Shown: piece after piece, positions 7,931 through 15,286 of the stretch
Layout of the letters: the number at the start of each line of letters is the position of its first letter
Position numbering within the stretch: position 1 is the stretch's first letter
From: Armatimonadota bacterium
Lineage (GTDB): Bacteria; Armatimonadota; UBA5829
Assembly: GCA_023474015.1 (NCBI GenBank)
Contig: JAMCYN010000169.1
Location: forward strand, 1 to 16,469
Direction: 5' to 3'
Length of the DNA stretch: 16,469 nucleotides
The notes under the pieces: model-generated
Told to the model about the DNA's origin: nothing
What the model saw: the letters and a program-made list of their open reading frames with translations, nothing else
Database searches by the model: none
Made by a program: the position numbers and the translations under genes

Positions 7931-7959
7931 TTGACAGCTCCACAGGACCACGCCATACT
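7931..7959 (+). promoter_or_regulatory. Sigma-70-type promoter of the peptidase gene
   Basis: A perfect -35 box TTGACA (7931-7936), a 17-base spacer and a -10 box CATACT (7954-7959, 4 of 6 to TATAAT). Transcription would start near 7966, giving a leader of about 100 bases to the ATG at 8064. Confidence 0.6.
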
Positions 7960-8063
7960 GTCTTAGTAAACCGATACAGAAACTGCCTGTGCGCTCTGAG
8001 CCAACTCATTTTCGTTCAACTTGAATGACACGTCGTGCGACAGGAGCAGGAGAATTGACTAAG

Positions 8064-9650
8064 ATGCTGAAAACAGTAACATTATTGTGCGGTTTGGGAG
8101 CCACCCTTATTCTAACACTTTCATCAAGGGGATGGTGTGTGCCAGAAATCAGTGCCGGACCCGCGCAGAGTGGTCTGAGTATTCAATCAGTAGAGTTCGA
8201 ACCGATTGGCTCCGGCAAGAACGTGGTGTACGTTAGCGTTTCTAATCCGATGGCCAAGCAAAAGGTCTTCCTCGTAGACATCCGGACAGATGGTCGTACC
8301 GGGTGGGAACGCCAGTACACTGCCACCCTGAACGCAGGAGAGACAAGACGAGTTCATTGCGCTTTCTCTTTCGTTGGGGCTATTGCGAAGGATTCCTCGA
8401 TAAGGCTCAGGTTCTATGAACCAGTCTCGGCGGGAAGCTGGGACGACAGCCAATACTTCCAGCAGCAGCTATTCAACCTGAGCGATTTCCAGTTGAGAAC
8501 GTCGGCAAAACTGAAGTCCATGCCGGAATCCGATATCAGGGCAGTTCAGGCCAGACGCGAATTCAGGTCATTCCAGCAGCTTATCCGCGAGGGACACTAC
8601 GGCAAGATATGGGACTCCGTCTTCTCCAAAGACTACCAGGATGCAGACTTCCAGTCATTGGACACCTTTGAGAAGGCCATGACAGGCTCTGACTCGACTT
8701 GCCTGTTCCACTGGGATCGTGATACTCTACTGGGCATGCACCCGGCTTCCGTGGGCAGTTCGAGCAATCTTATCGTCCTCTCGGTGACGAACAGCAAGGA
8801 GACATGGCAAATCAATTTCGCCCCATCAAAGAACGGCTGGCGCATCGACTGGATCAGTGGCTATGTGCCAGTCGTTCTTCAGCCCCCCGATCAAGACAAC
8901 ATAGGACAACTTCTGCTAGCGAAAACACAGACGTTCAACACTCAGCACTTCGAGATCCACTACTACAAGAACTCCACTGCCGAACGGGAACTTAGCTCAA
9001 TAGCACAGACCAGGGAGCGAGGGTATGTCCAAATCGCTGGATCCCTGGGGTTATCCGGATTGCCCAGTGACAGGAAAATAGTGTTGTTCCTCTTTGAGGA
9101 CATGAAGACCAAGTTCCTAGACACAGGCAGCATTGGACTAGGGTTTGCCAGTGGGGACACCATAGGGGAAGTGTACAATAAGAAGCAGCGCGTCGACCAA
9201 TACCACGAGACCACTCATATCCTCACGAGACCATACGGCGAGCCGCCAGCTATCCTGAATGAAGGCGTTGCGGTGTATATGTCGGAACGGCTGGGAGGAG
9301 CGCCCGCGCTGCGATACCTGGGAGGTAGAGACCAGGCGTTATACGCTCGGGCCCGCGATTTCAAGCAGAAAGGTGAATGGATAAGTCTCAAGGAACTGCT
9401 CACCTACGCGGATATAGGCTCACAGGGAAGCCGGACTGTGCTCGCGTACGTCGAGGCTGGAGCATTCGTCAAGTTTCTGATTGAGACGTTTGGAAAGGAC
9501 AGGTTCCTCGATGCATTCAAGAAACTAAAGAGCTCCGAGGATCCCAAAATCCGCTGCCAGAATCAAGAGGAGCTTGAGCGAATCTACGGGTTCCCCTTAC
9601 AGAAGCTTGAGGCGGATTGGGAACGGTCGTTCTTGTCCAACAGCCGCTAA
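8064..9650 (+). CDS. Secreted peptidase MA-like (gluzincin) metalloprotease
   Basis: A 528-residue protein from the ATG at 8064. The frame continues to an ATG at 8025, and a TTG at 8055 with AGGAG 8 bases upstream is also possible. I prefer 8064 because it places a signal peptide at the N-terminus (MLKTVTLLCGLGATLIL, cleavage probably near residue 25-30). Residues about 30-140 look like a beta-rich domain of unknown family, and about 150-280 may be an NTF2-like fold. The C-terminal region is a peptidase-MA-like domain: HETTH at 381-385 supplies two zinc His ligands and the catalytic Glu382, and ILNEGVAVY supplies Glu400 as the third ligand. It probably acts outside the cytoplasm; the substrate is unknown. 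Spot counts of G+C (about 52-55%) are below those of pcrA (up to about 70%). It stands alone, bracketed by TCGGGA hairpins. Confidence 0.78.
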   Translation: MLKTVTLLCGLGATLILTLSSRGWCVPEISAGPAQSGLSIQSVEFEPIGSGKNVVYVSVSNPMAKQKVFLVDIRTDGRTGWERQYTATLNAGETRRVHCAFSFVGAIAKDSSIRLRFYEPVSAGSWDDSQYFQQQLFNLSDFQLRTSAKLKSMPESDIRAVQARREFRSFQQLIREGHYGKIWDSVFSKDYQDADFQSLDTFEKAMTGSDSTCLFHWDRDTLLGMHPASVGSSSNLIVLSVTNSKETWQINFAPSKNGWRIDWISGYVPVVLQPPDQDNIGQLLLAKTQTFNTQHFEIHYYKNSTAERELSSIAQTRERGYVQIAGSLGLSGLPSDRKIVLFLFEDMKTKFLDTGSIGLGFASGDTIGEVYNKKQRVDQYHETTHILTRPYGEPPAILNEGVAVYMSERLGGAPALRYLGGRDQALYARARDFKQKGEWISLKELLTYADIGSQGSRTVLAYVEAGAFVKFLIETFGKDRFLDAFKKLKSSEDPKIRCQNQEELERIYGFPLQKLEADWERSFLSNSR

Positions 9651-9714
9651 GCAGGGAATAAGATATCAACATACAATGAACTCCGCCGTCAGCTTGCTGC
9701 GGGGTAGTTTCGGT

Positions 9715-9739
9715 GTTTCGGGAAGCTTGTTCCCGAAAC
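9715..9739. repeat. TCGGGA hairpin 3
   Basis: A perfect 10-bp stem GTTTCGGGAA / TTCCCGAAAC with a GCTTG loop, 64 bases after the peptidase stop codon. The core matches hairpins 1 and 2 upstream of the same gene. A GGT/ACC pair with a one-base bulge may extend the stem. No T-run follows. Confidence 0.75.
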
Positions 9740-10061
9740 GAACCTGACTCATCGCCGAAGAGACAAAGCTCGGCGGGAGCCTCGCCCATCACTTCCCCAG
9801 CCCCTCACGCTCAAAATCAGCCCCATTAACAACCAGTGAACAACATTTAACCAAAATAACCTCAAAATACGTCTGGCAAAATGGCGTACTTGTCGTCTTA
9901 TAATTATGGAAGGCAAATTTCTCCTGAGCTTCCCCAGAACCGCCGAAACACAGAAAGGAACTGAAACGCTGAAGCCCAAGTCCTTTCCGCGTCTCATTCC
10001 CTTCAGCGCCTCAGCGGTTCAAATACCAGGCAGAGAGACCGGCAAACATTAAATTCCGCAA

Positions 10062-10101
10062 AACGAACTCATCCCACGCTCAAGCTGAGCACGAGTTCGT
10101 T
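10062..10101. repeat. Inverted repeat AACGAACTC/GAGTTCGTT with inner hairpin
   Basis: A 9-bp perfect outer stem (10062-10070 with 10093-10101) encloses a second small stem, GCTCA-AGC-TGAGC (10078-10090). No T-run follows on the plus strand. It could be a structured RNA, a protein-binding palindrome or a decayed terminator. Confidence 0.45.
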
Positions 10102-10228
10102 CCTTCATGATGGTAGATTTGGGCGTGAAGAATGCGCCGGTTTACTCACTCTTCCGTTACGGGCACAATAGTATTGGTGGGGCGATATAGTGACGGTCCC
10201 CGAATAGCGCGCAAAGAAGGATACGATC

Positions 10229-10528
10229 ATGGAACGGCAAGAGCGAGGTTCCGACAAGCTCGGTTATGACGAGCATGATTTCAAGGTCTGTGATCTGTGC
10301 GGCGCGCTGAACCCGGTAGCAAACGACGAGTGCTTCGTCTGTGGTTGGAGAGGTTGGTTTCATTACGATGCAGAGACGATCAAAGATGCGATTAGGTCGC
10401 TTAAAGGCGAGTTCGGACAACTTGATGCGTCGCTGTTTGTAGAGGAGGTCGTGCCGAGCACGCCGCCGAGGCCAAGCCTCTGGGCGGAAGTGTGGGGATC
10501 ATTGAGGAAGCTGTTCAGCCGGGCCTAG
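10229..10528 (+). CDS. Small zinc-ribbon protein of unknown function
   Basis: A 99-residue soluble protein. The ATG at 10229 has AAGGA about 9 bases upstream. Two knuckles, CDLC (Cys21, Cys24) and CFVC (Cys35, Cys38), separated by ten residues, form a zinc-ribbon-like site; CGALNPVANDECFVCGW resembles double-Cys ribbons that often mediate protein or nucleic acid contacts. The rest (about 45-99) is acidic, with a short amphipathic helix, a proline stretch (STPPRPS) and a Trp/Leu-rich end (WAEVWGSLRKLF). There is no signal peptide or membrane helix. I do not recognise a named family. It stands alone and is followed by a strong hairpin separating it from the convergent GEVED gene. Confidence 0.7.
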   Translation: MERQERGSDKLGYDEHDFKVCDLCGALNPVANDECFVCGWRGWFHYDAETIKDAIRSLKGEFGQLDASLFVEEVVPSTPPRPSLWAEVWGSLRKLFSRA

Positions 10529-10557
10529 CGCACCGAGCCGCGGCTTTGGGTAGTCCG

Positions 10558-10592
10558 GGGGCCGTCACGATTAGTGTGATCGTGACGGCCCC
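10558..10592. terminator. Hairpin between convergent genes, probable two-way terminator
   Basis: A perfect 14-bp stem GGGGCCGTCACGAT / ATCGTGACGGCCCC with a 7-base loop TAGTGTG. It lies 29 bases after the zinc-ribbon stop and 14 bases beyond the stop of the minus-strand GEVED gene, the right place to end both messages. Neither strand has a T-run after the stem, so it is not a classical intrinsic terminator; it may act as a 3'-end stabiliser or together with Rho. Confidence 0.6.
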
Positions 10593-10606
10593 AGTTACTT
10601 GGGAGA

Positions 10607-13600
10607 CTATCTGACGGGCTCCGGAATGAACTGGATATCAGACTCCATTCTCGGCCACAGCCAGCGGACGCAATCCCCGTAGGGACTCGTGCCCGTGCGC
10701 ATGATGCCGACCACGGCGTAGTATGCGCCGCGCACTATCGGCGGGCCCGCATACCCGTCGGGAATCCGGACCTTGACGCCCAGCGCCGGTTTCTCGGTGC
10801 TCGTGCACCTGTTGCCGTCCCAGAGGTTGCTGCCGTCGTCAATCCAAAAGTTGGCCTGGAGATTCGGCCCACCCGTCGGCTCCTCTACGCAGGTACAGCG
10901 GCCCCACAGCTTGACCAGCAAGGCTATGCTGTTGAGTCCGAATGCCGGCCTAGGCTCGATCAGCCCGGGCACGAAGTCCATCACGCCAGGCTGGTTGCCG
11001 AACTTGCCGCCGCCGGAGCCTTTGTTGGTTTGACCGAGCGGTGTTATGGCCGAGCTTTCACCGTCTATAATCGAACCGTACTCGTCAATCATCAGCTCGC
11101 AGCCTACGAGCGTAGTGATGCCATAGCAGGTGACCACGTCGTTGATGGCCCAGTTCTCTTCACCCATGACTCCAAGCTGGCGCGAGCGGCCGCCGACTCT
11201 TGCCGGGCCGATATCACGATCCGGCTCCTCGAAGTACCAACCGAGCCGGCCAAAGTTGGCCGTGACCACATCCTTCAGGATTAGAACCTCGGTGCCAATC
11301 GGAAAGATCGGAAGGAGCTTCGCCTTGCCCTTGTTGACAATGATCGGCGAGGGGTTGATTTTGACCATGTAGTCCTCGACCTCGCCGTCCTTGGCCGCAC
11401 CGTCGTACGACAGTCCGCCGGCACTGCTGTAGCGGAAGCGCGCGAAGGTATCTCCGAGCACGGCATTAGCGGGCACTTTGAACTTCAGCTTGTTGACGCC
11501 CGGAACAACCGGCACGCTCGCGAAGATCTGATCACCAAGCGGCGCGAAGGTCCCGTCACCGGCCCAGTCGATCCAGGCATCTATCATGCCCGGAGCGGAC
11601 ACGAGGATCTTGGCGACCGCCGGACATCCTCGCGCCAGCTTGGACAGCGTCACGCCGTCTTCGTCCGCGAGATTGACAATATCATCGCCGGTCGCGGTCC
11701 CGTTCGGCTGGCCGTCGGGCTCAGCGTCGATCAGGATGCCCATGAACATGTTCGGGGCAATCTGATGACGCGCGCCATTGGGCAGTTTTGTGACGTACGA
11801 ATCAGGCGCATCGCCGAAGTCCATTTCCACGTGCGGAATCTCGGGCTTGAAGTAGTAGTCTTCAGTCTCACCGAACTGATAACCCGCCGCGGGCCCCGAT
11901 CCGCCGTACCCCAGCATGGTGCTGGGAGGACTCCAGCGCTGCTCCGACAGCGTAATCCGCATCCAGATGGGAGTCGGATCAGTTGCGATCGGATTCCATG
12001 GCAGGAACGGCAGGGACGTAACAGTGTAGAGTCCAGGCGCCGCAAACATCAGCGGCTGGTTCTGCACGGCCCACTCGGGCGCCGGGTTGTTGAGCGGGCA
12101 CATCATAGTGTCGTCCCAGTCGCCGTCGCGATTCCAGTCGAACCACACGTTGACGTAGAGCTGCTGATTAGGCATTACCGCGGTCACCGTGTACTGGAAC
12201 GTGGTCGACTGGCAGTTCGGCAGGACCAGCGGGAATATCACGCCATCGTCGGCCAGGTCCTTATCGGGCTGGTCGACCATCGGCAGGATATTGTTGGTCG
12301 GGTCTTGATCCGGCCCCGAGTCAGCCTCGTTCTCCAGCGTAACCGCTGGGCCAAGATATGCCACCGCCAGCGGCTTCCAGTGTAATGGGCCGTTTGGCGG
12401 CGAGCCGGCCTGGTATTCGGTCGGATAGTTGGCCTGCACTACCATGGGTCCACCAGGAGGATAGGCAGACATAATCGCCCCCGTCGAGTTGGTGCTGTCG
12501 GGAGCGTCTCCGAGGTCGTCCTTGGGTTCGTTGGTCTCAGTCGTCGTGAGCTCGAACGCCAGGTCCCAAGACTCTCCCTGCCACTCGATCGGCTGCCCTT
12601 GAGCCCACGTGCTGCCCTTTACAGGCGGCCACCCGATCAGTCCGGTCGGGTCGAAGACCTGGAATATACGAACTGCGTCATCGTTAAAGTAGTGCGGCCT
12701 CGTCTTCCAACCCCACGGAAAGTCGGTTGGTTGCGTCGGGTCGTAGATAGCGGCTATGCTCAGCCAGTAGACGTTCTTGCCGTCCGGTCCGGGATCCTGA
12801 TAGAACCACTCGTCCGGGTTGGTCAGCCACTGGTTGAACTGGAAGCATGCTTCGTTTTCCATCTGGCCTCTCGGGTCCTTGTCATAGCCCGCGAAGTTCC
12901 ATTGATAATTGTCGCAGAGATGCTCCCAGACGATCGTGCCCGGGTGGCTGAATGGAATCTCCGGCGGTTTCGCGGCCACGTCGGTCCAGATGGCGAGATG
13001 GAACGCCCTAGGCAGCGGCGGAGGATAGGGCTGAGTCCACTTTAAGAATGATCCCCACCAGTGGAAGTCCGTAACAGGCCTGCGGTCCTTGCACTCCCAG
13101 TCGTCCGCCACAATAGGCGGCCCCTGGTGATACATCGAGAACTCATCCCAACCATTGATGAGCGGAACTTGGGTCCCCTGCGATAGGAATACCGGAGGCT
13201 GGCTCCACTTGATCGGGTCGGGATTCTTCTGAGGCTGGTTTGGGGTCACGCTTATGTTGTGCCAGTAGTTCCATATCGCCGGAAGCATCCCGCCTGGGGG
13301 TGGAACCGGCTGCGGACCGCCGACCCAGGTTGCGTTCTCGTCCACGATAAAGTTCATGCTTTGAACGATATTGAACGCCGGGCTATTTACGTAACCGGTA
13401 GCGACCGGGCTTGCCGCCATCACACCGACCATCGCGGTGTTGATAGTGATCGTGGTCGGTATGTTCCACTGAATAGGTTGACCGGGTCCGCATGCCCAAT
13501 GCCAGGACCTGACGTTTCCAAGGATGTCCTGAATGCCGAACGACACGTTGTTGACCTGGCTGGGCGGCGGCATCAGACTAAACTGCGGAGCCGTCACCGT

Positions 13601-14029
13601 CAGAGTGATGGTCGAGTTGGACAGGTCGGGGTCGAGGCCGTAGTCATATCGCCATGCGCTCGAGTACTTGACGGTCGGATCTTCAGGCCCATGCCAGACC
13701 ATTACCAGTCCGGCGTCCTCCGGATTGAGTCCCCCGCTGCCTCCTCCACCCCAAACATATAGCTCCGGCGGCACAAAGCGGGTCGGCGGGTAAGGCTCAC
13801 CTTCTACCCAGGACGACATGTTCCATTGGGCCATGTAGTCGCCCCATTGGGCTTCGGTCATGGGCTGAATTCGGCCCAAGTCTTTGGCCTCGCTCCACTC
13901 TTGAAATGAGTCGACCAGGAAATAGGGCTGCCAACTGGCAGTTGCCGCTGTTCCGAAACTCAGAACCAGCGCCGCGCACAGGACAGCACAGAAGCAGACA
14001 AAAGCTAACCGAATATTGTAGTTCTCCAT
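10607..14029 (-). CDS. Very large secreted GEVED-domain surface protein
   Basis: A 1140-residue protein. I chose the second of two adjacent ATGs (14029) because GGAGG lies about 7 bases upstream; the ATG at 14032 is the alternative. Residues 1-31 are a signal peptide (hydrophobic core 8-26, cleavage probably after ATA). Residues about 32-460 are Trp/Pro-rich, ending near YFNDDAVRIF, and resemble a domain seen in planctomycete and armatimonad exoproteins. Two GEVED-type modules follow, each opening with GDAPDS: about 502-725 (ending FGETEDYYF) and about 735-888 (ending GEVEDYMVKI, with AWIDWAGDGTF). Residues about 895-1140 resemble an OB-like repeat (VLILKDVVTANFG, YFEEPDRDIG). There is no dockerin, PEP-CTERM or LPXTG sorting tail. 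Probably an extracellular or cell-surface structural or adhesive protein; no enzyme site is seen. Confidence 0.82.
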   Translation of the reverse strand: MENYNIRLAFVCFCAVLCAALVLSFGTAATASWQPYFLVDSFQEWSEAKDLGRIQPMTEAQWGDYMAQWNMSSWVEGEPYPPTRFVPPELYVWGGGGSGGLNPEDAGLVMVWHGPEDPTVKYSSAWRYDYGLDPDLSNSTITLTVTAPQFSLMPPPSQVNNVSFGIQDILGNVRSWHWACGPGQPIQWNIPTTITINTAMVGVMAASPVATGYVNSPAFNIVQSMNFIVDENATWVGGPQPVPPPGGMLPAIWNYWHNISVTPNQPQKNPDPIKWSQPPVFLSQGTQVPLINGWDEFSMYHQGPPIVADDWECKDRRPVTDFHWWGSFLKWTQPYPPPLPRAFHLAIWTDVAAKPPEIPFSHPGTIVWEHLCDNYQWNFAGYDKDPRGQMENEACFQFNQWLTNPDEWFYQDPGPDGKNVYWLSIAAIYDPTQPTDFPWGWKTRPHYFNDDAVRIFQVFDPTGLIGWPPVKGSTWAQGQPIEWQGESWDLAFELTTTETNEPKDDLGDAPDSTNSTGAIMSAYPPGGPMVVQANYPTEYQAGSPPNGPLHWKPLAVAYLGPAVTLENEADSGPDQDPTNNILPMVDQPDKDLADDGVIFPLVLPNCQSTTFQYTVTAVMPNQQLYVNVWFDWNRDGDWDDTMMCPLNNPAPEWAVQNQPLMFAAPGLYTVTSLPFLPWNPIATDPTPIWMRITLSEQRWSPPSTMLGYGGSGPAAGYQFGETEDYYFKPEIPHVEMDFGDAPDSYVTKLPNGARHQIAPNMFMGILIDAEPDGQPNGTATGDDIVNLADEDGVTLSKLARGCPAVAKILVSAPGMIDAWIDWAGDGTFAPLGDQIFASVPVVPGVNKLKFKVPANAVLGDTFARFRYSSAGGLSYDGAAKDGEVEDYMVKINPSPIIVNKGKAKLLPIFPIGTEVLILKDVVTANFGRLGWYFEEPDRDIGPARVGGRSRQLGVMGEENWAINDVVTCYGITTLVGCELMIDEYGSIIDGESSAITPLGQTNKGSGGGKFGNQPGVMDFVPGLIEPRPAFGLNSIALLVKLWGRCTCVEEPTGGPNLQANFWIDDGSNLWDGNRCTSTEKPALGVKVRIPDGYAGPPIVRGAYYAVVGIMRTGTSPYGDCVRWLWPRMESDIQFIPEPVR

Positions 14030-14062
14030 CATACTCCCTCCATTCAAAGGTCATCGGACTAT

Positions 14063-14117
14063 GCCCGTCAATCGTGGAGGGTCGGGGATTTCGCCGGCCG
14101 GCAATGAGTTGACGGGC
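14063..14117 (-). promoter_or_regulatory. Inverted repeat in the GEVED leader RNA
   Basis: GCCCGTCAA (14063-14071) and TTGACGGGC (14109-14117) form a perfect 9-bp stem closing a 37-base loop that contains the palindrome GCCGGCCGGC (14093-14102). It lies 31 bases before the ATG ribosome-binding stretch on the minus strand. It may be a leader-RNA structure controlling translation, or a bipartite protein site in DNA. I do not recognise a known riboswitch. Confidence 0.4.
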
Positions 14118-14126
14118 CGCTACGTA

Positions 14127-14141
14127 TTACACACGTTGCAT
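14127..14141 (-). other. Possible tiny upstream frame in the GEVED leader
   Basis: ATG CAA CGT GTG TAA on the minus strand, preceded by AGAGGTGG at a reasonable ribosome-binding distance. It encodes only MQRV. It is followed immediately by the arm of the large inverted repeat. Such short frames occur by chance, so this is a weak call. Confidence 0.2.
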
Positions 14142-14243
14142 GGCACCACCTCTCACTGATGCTCAACACATAACCGCGCTGAGTATGGACTTGTGAAGAG
14201 AGATATCCCGTTTGAATCGACCAGGCGGGAAAAGCACATCGGG

Positions 14244-14272
14244 ATGATATCACCACTTTTGAGGCTTGTCAA
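14244..14272 (-). promoter_or_regulatory. Sigma-70-type promoter of the GEVED gene
   Basis: On the minus strand the -35 box is a perfect TTGACA (14267-14272), the spacer is exactly 17 bases and the -10 box is TATCAT (14244-14249, 5 of 6). Transcription would start near 14237, giving a leader of about 208 bases before the ATG at 14029. Confidence 0.7.
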
Positions 14273-14417
14273 TAGTCAAATTAGGGGGCAACACAAGAAG
14301 GGCGCACGCATTCATCTGACGGCAACACGATATGACATTACGCGGATGTTGGGCTGCATTGTTGGTGATATTGGTGATGCATATTGTCACATGTGGACAA
14401 CAGACGGGTCCGTATCG

Positions 14418-15257
14418 TCAACCAAGCTGCAGGTCATTGCTCGCAAACGCCGCCAGTATCCTCTCGTTCAGATCCAGCAGCACTGAATCCTGATACTGAG
14501 CCGACGTGCTCCCAGCAAGGCGCACAGTCGTCTTTTCGCCGCCTATCTGAGGCAGACCCTCGCACACGAACGGCGCCCGCACCTTGTCAGGCATCTGCTG
14601 GACAATTTCCTGGCCGACCTCGTTCAACACGCGCTTGATCTTCTCCATGTCCGCGCTGGCCGGTACGACGATATCCGTCCACACGCGTAAAACGCCGCGT
14701 GAGTGGTTGAACACCTGAACGATATCGCCATTGGAGATGATGAAGAGTTTTCCGGAGGTATCGCGGACGCGAGTCGTTCGCATGCCAAGTTCCTCGACCA
14801 CGCCGCTGACGCCGTTGGGGACGCCGATGGTAACGTAATCCCCAACTCCATACTGGTCCTCGGTGAGGATAAAGAAGCCGGAGATCACGTCCTTGACCAG
14901 CTTCTGCGCGCCGAAACCGATTGCCAGGCCCGCGACGCTGGCTGTCGTGATAAGAGGAACGATATTCACCCCGACCGCCTGCAGCACCATTATAGCGACT
15001 ATGAACCCGAGCACAAACCCGGCCGCGCTTCTCAGCACCGTTTGGAGCGCCCTCACGCGGGCCTTGCGCACCTCCGAAGTGCCGTTAGCACCGGGCAACC
15101 GTATCAATCGGCTGATAACTTTGAATGTGATCAGGCGTACCACGTAGTAGGCGATCAGGATGATAACTACCCTGCTCACCGCGAGCACCACTTGCTCTCC
15201 GTGGCTCTTCCAAAACCCAATCCAGAAGCCGGGGGAAATTATCTCAGCGAAGTTCAT
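14418..15257 (-). CDS. MscS-family mechanosensitive ion channel
   Basis: A 279-residue inner-membrane channel that opens under membrane tension to release solutes during osmotic downshift. The ATG at 15257 has GGAG 6-7 bases upstream; a longer frame reaching 15311 would be encoded by the hairpin array and is not real. Three membrane helices: about 22-45, 77-96 and the Gly/Ala-rich pore helix about 100-122 (ASVAGLAIGFGAQKLVKDVISGFFIL), the MscS signature. The beta domain follows (GDYVTIG, then GVVEELGMRTTRVRD), with IISNGDI at about 163-169 in place of the usual VPNG. The alpha/beta C-terminal cage domain ends the protein. Length matches the small three-helix MscS class. It lies 250 bases after ftsZ on the same strand, separated by the hairpin array, so read-through from ftsZ is possible. 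Confidence 0.93.
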   Translation of the reverse strand: MNFAEIISPGFWIGFWKSHGEQVVLAVSRVVIILIAYYVVRLITFKVISRLIRLPGANGTSEVRKARVRALQTVLRSAAGFVLGFIVAIMVLQAVGVNIVPLITTASVAGLAIGFGAQKLVKDVISGFFILTEDQYGVGDYVTIGVPNGVSGVVEELGMRTTRVRDTSGKLFIISNGDIVQVFNHSRGVLRVWTDIVVPASADMEKIKRVLNEVGQEIVQQMPDKVRAPFVCEGLPQIGGEKTTVRLAGSTSAQYQDSVLLDLNERILAAFASNDLQLG

Positions 15258-15286
15258 ACGTGCTCCGAAAGGGAAGCGTTCAGTTT

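Larger units (their letters stand above)
7736..8063. other. Repeat-rich intergenic region between pcrA and the peptidase gene
   Basis: 328 bases with no credible gene. From left to right it holds a tandem pair of 14-mers, CCCAGCATCCTGAG (7765-7778) and CCCAGCATGCTGAG (7784-7797), with copy 2 of the 26-bp repeat overlapping the second. Two perfect hairpins follow (7844-7869, 7889-7914), then a consensus promoter (7931-7959) and the leader of the peptidase gene. An 86-residue minus-strand frame at 7749-8009 runs through these repeats and is not a gene. Confidence 0.6.
9651..10228. other. Intergenic region between the peptidase and zinc-ribbon genes
   Basis: 578 bases without a supported gene. 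It holds TCGGGA hairpin 3 (9715-9739), a locally AT-rich part around 9820-9920, and an inverted repeat at 10062-10101. TATAAT occurs at 9899-9904, but the best -35 match is TGGCAA with a 19-base spacer, so a promoter is uncertain. A 46-residue frame from the ATG at 9906 would start before the expected transcription start and has no ribosome binding site. Short CGCTGAAG/CTTCAGCG inverted words occur near 9970-10015. I see no tRNA-like fold. Confidence 0.5.
14030..14417. other. Leader and promoter region of the GEVED gene
   Basis: 388 bases with no supported full-length gene. Read on the minus strand it contains the promoter at 14244-14272, a leader of about 200 bases, a five-codon frame (14127-14141) and a large inverted repeat (14063-14117). 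Closer to mscS there are two direct TTGGTGAT words and TTGTC/GACAA spaced by 7 bases (14384-14400), which may be the weak end of the mscS message or an operator. A 97-residue plus-strand frame at 14193-14486 overlaps the mscS end and looks random. Confidence 0.5.

Noticed and set aside
7749..8009. 86-residue minus-strand frame after pcrA
   Set aside because: Encoded by the repeats, the two hairpins and the promoter of the next gene.
8064..9650. REP-associated transposase between the TCGGGA hairpins
   Set aside because: The protein has a signal peptide and a zinc protease site; it lacks the HUH motif of Y1 transposases.
9906..10046. 46-residue frame right after a TATAAT box
   Set aside because: The start codon lies one base after the box, before any expected transcript start, and there is no ribosome binding site.
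14384..14400. TTGTC/GACAA inverted repeat after mscS as terminator or operator
   Set aside because: Only 5 bp per arm with a 7-base gap and no T-run; too weak to call by itself.
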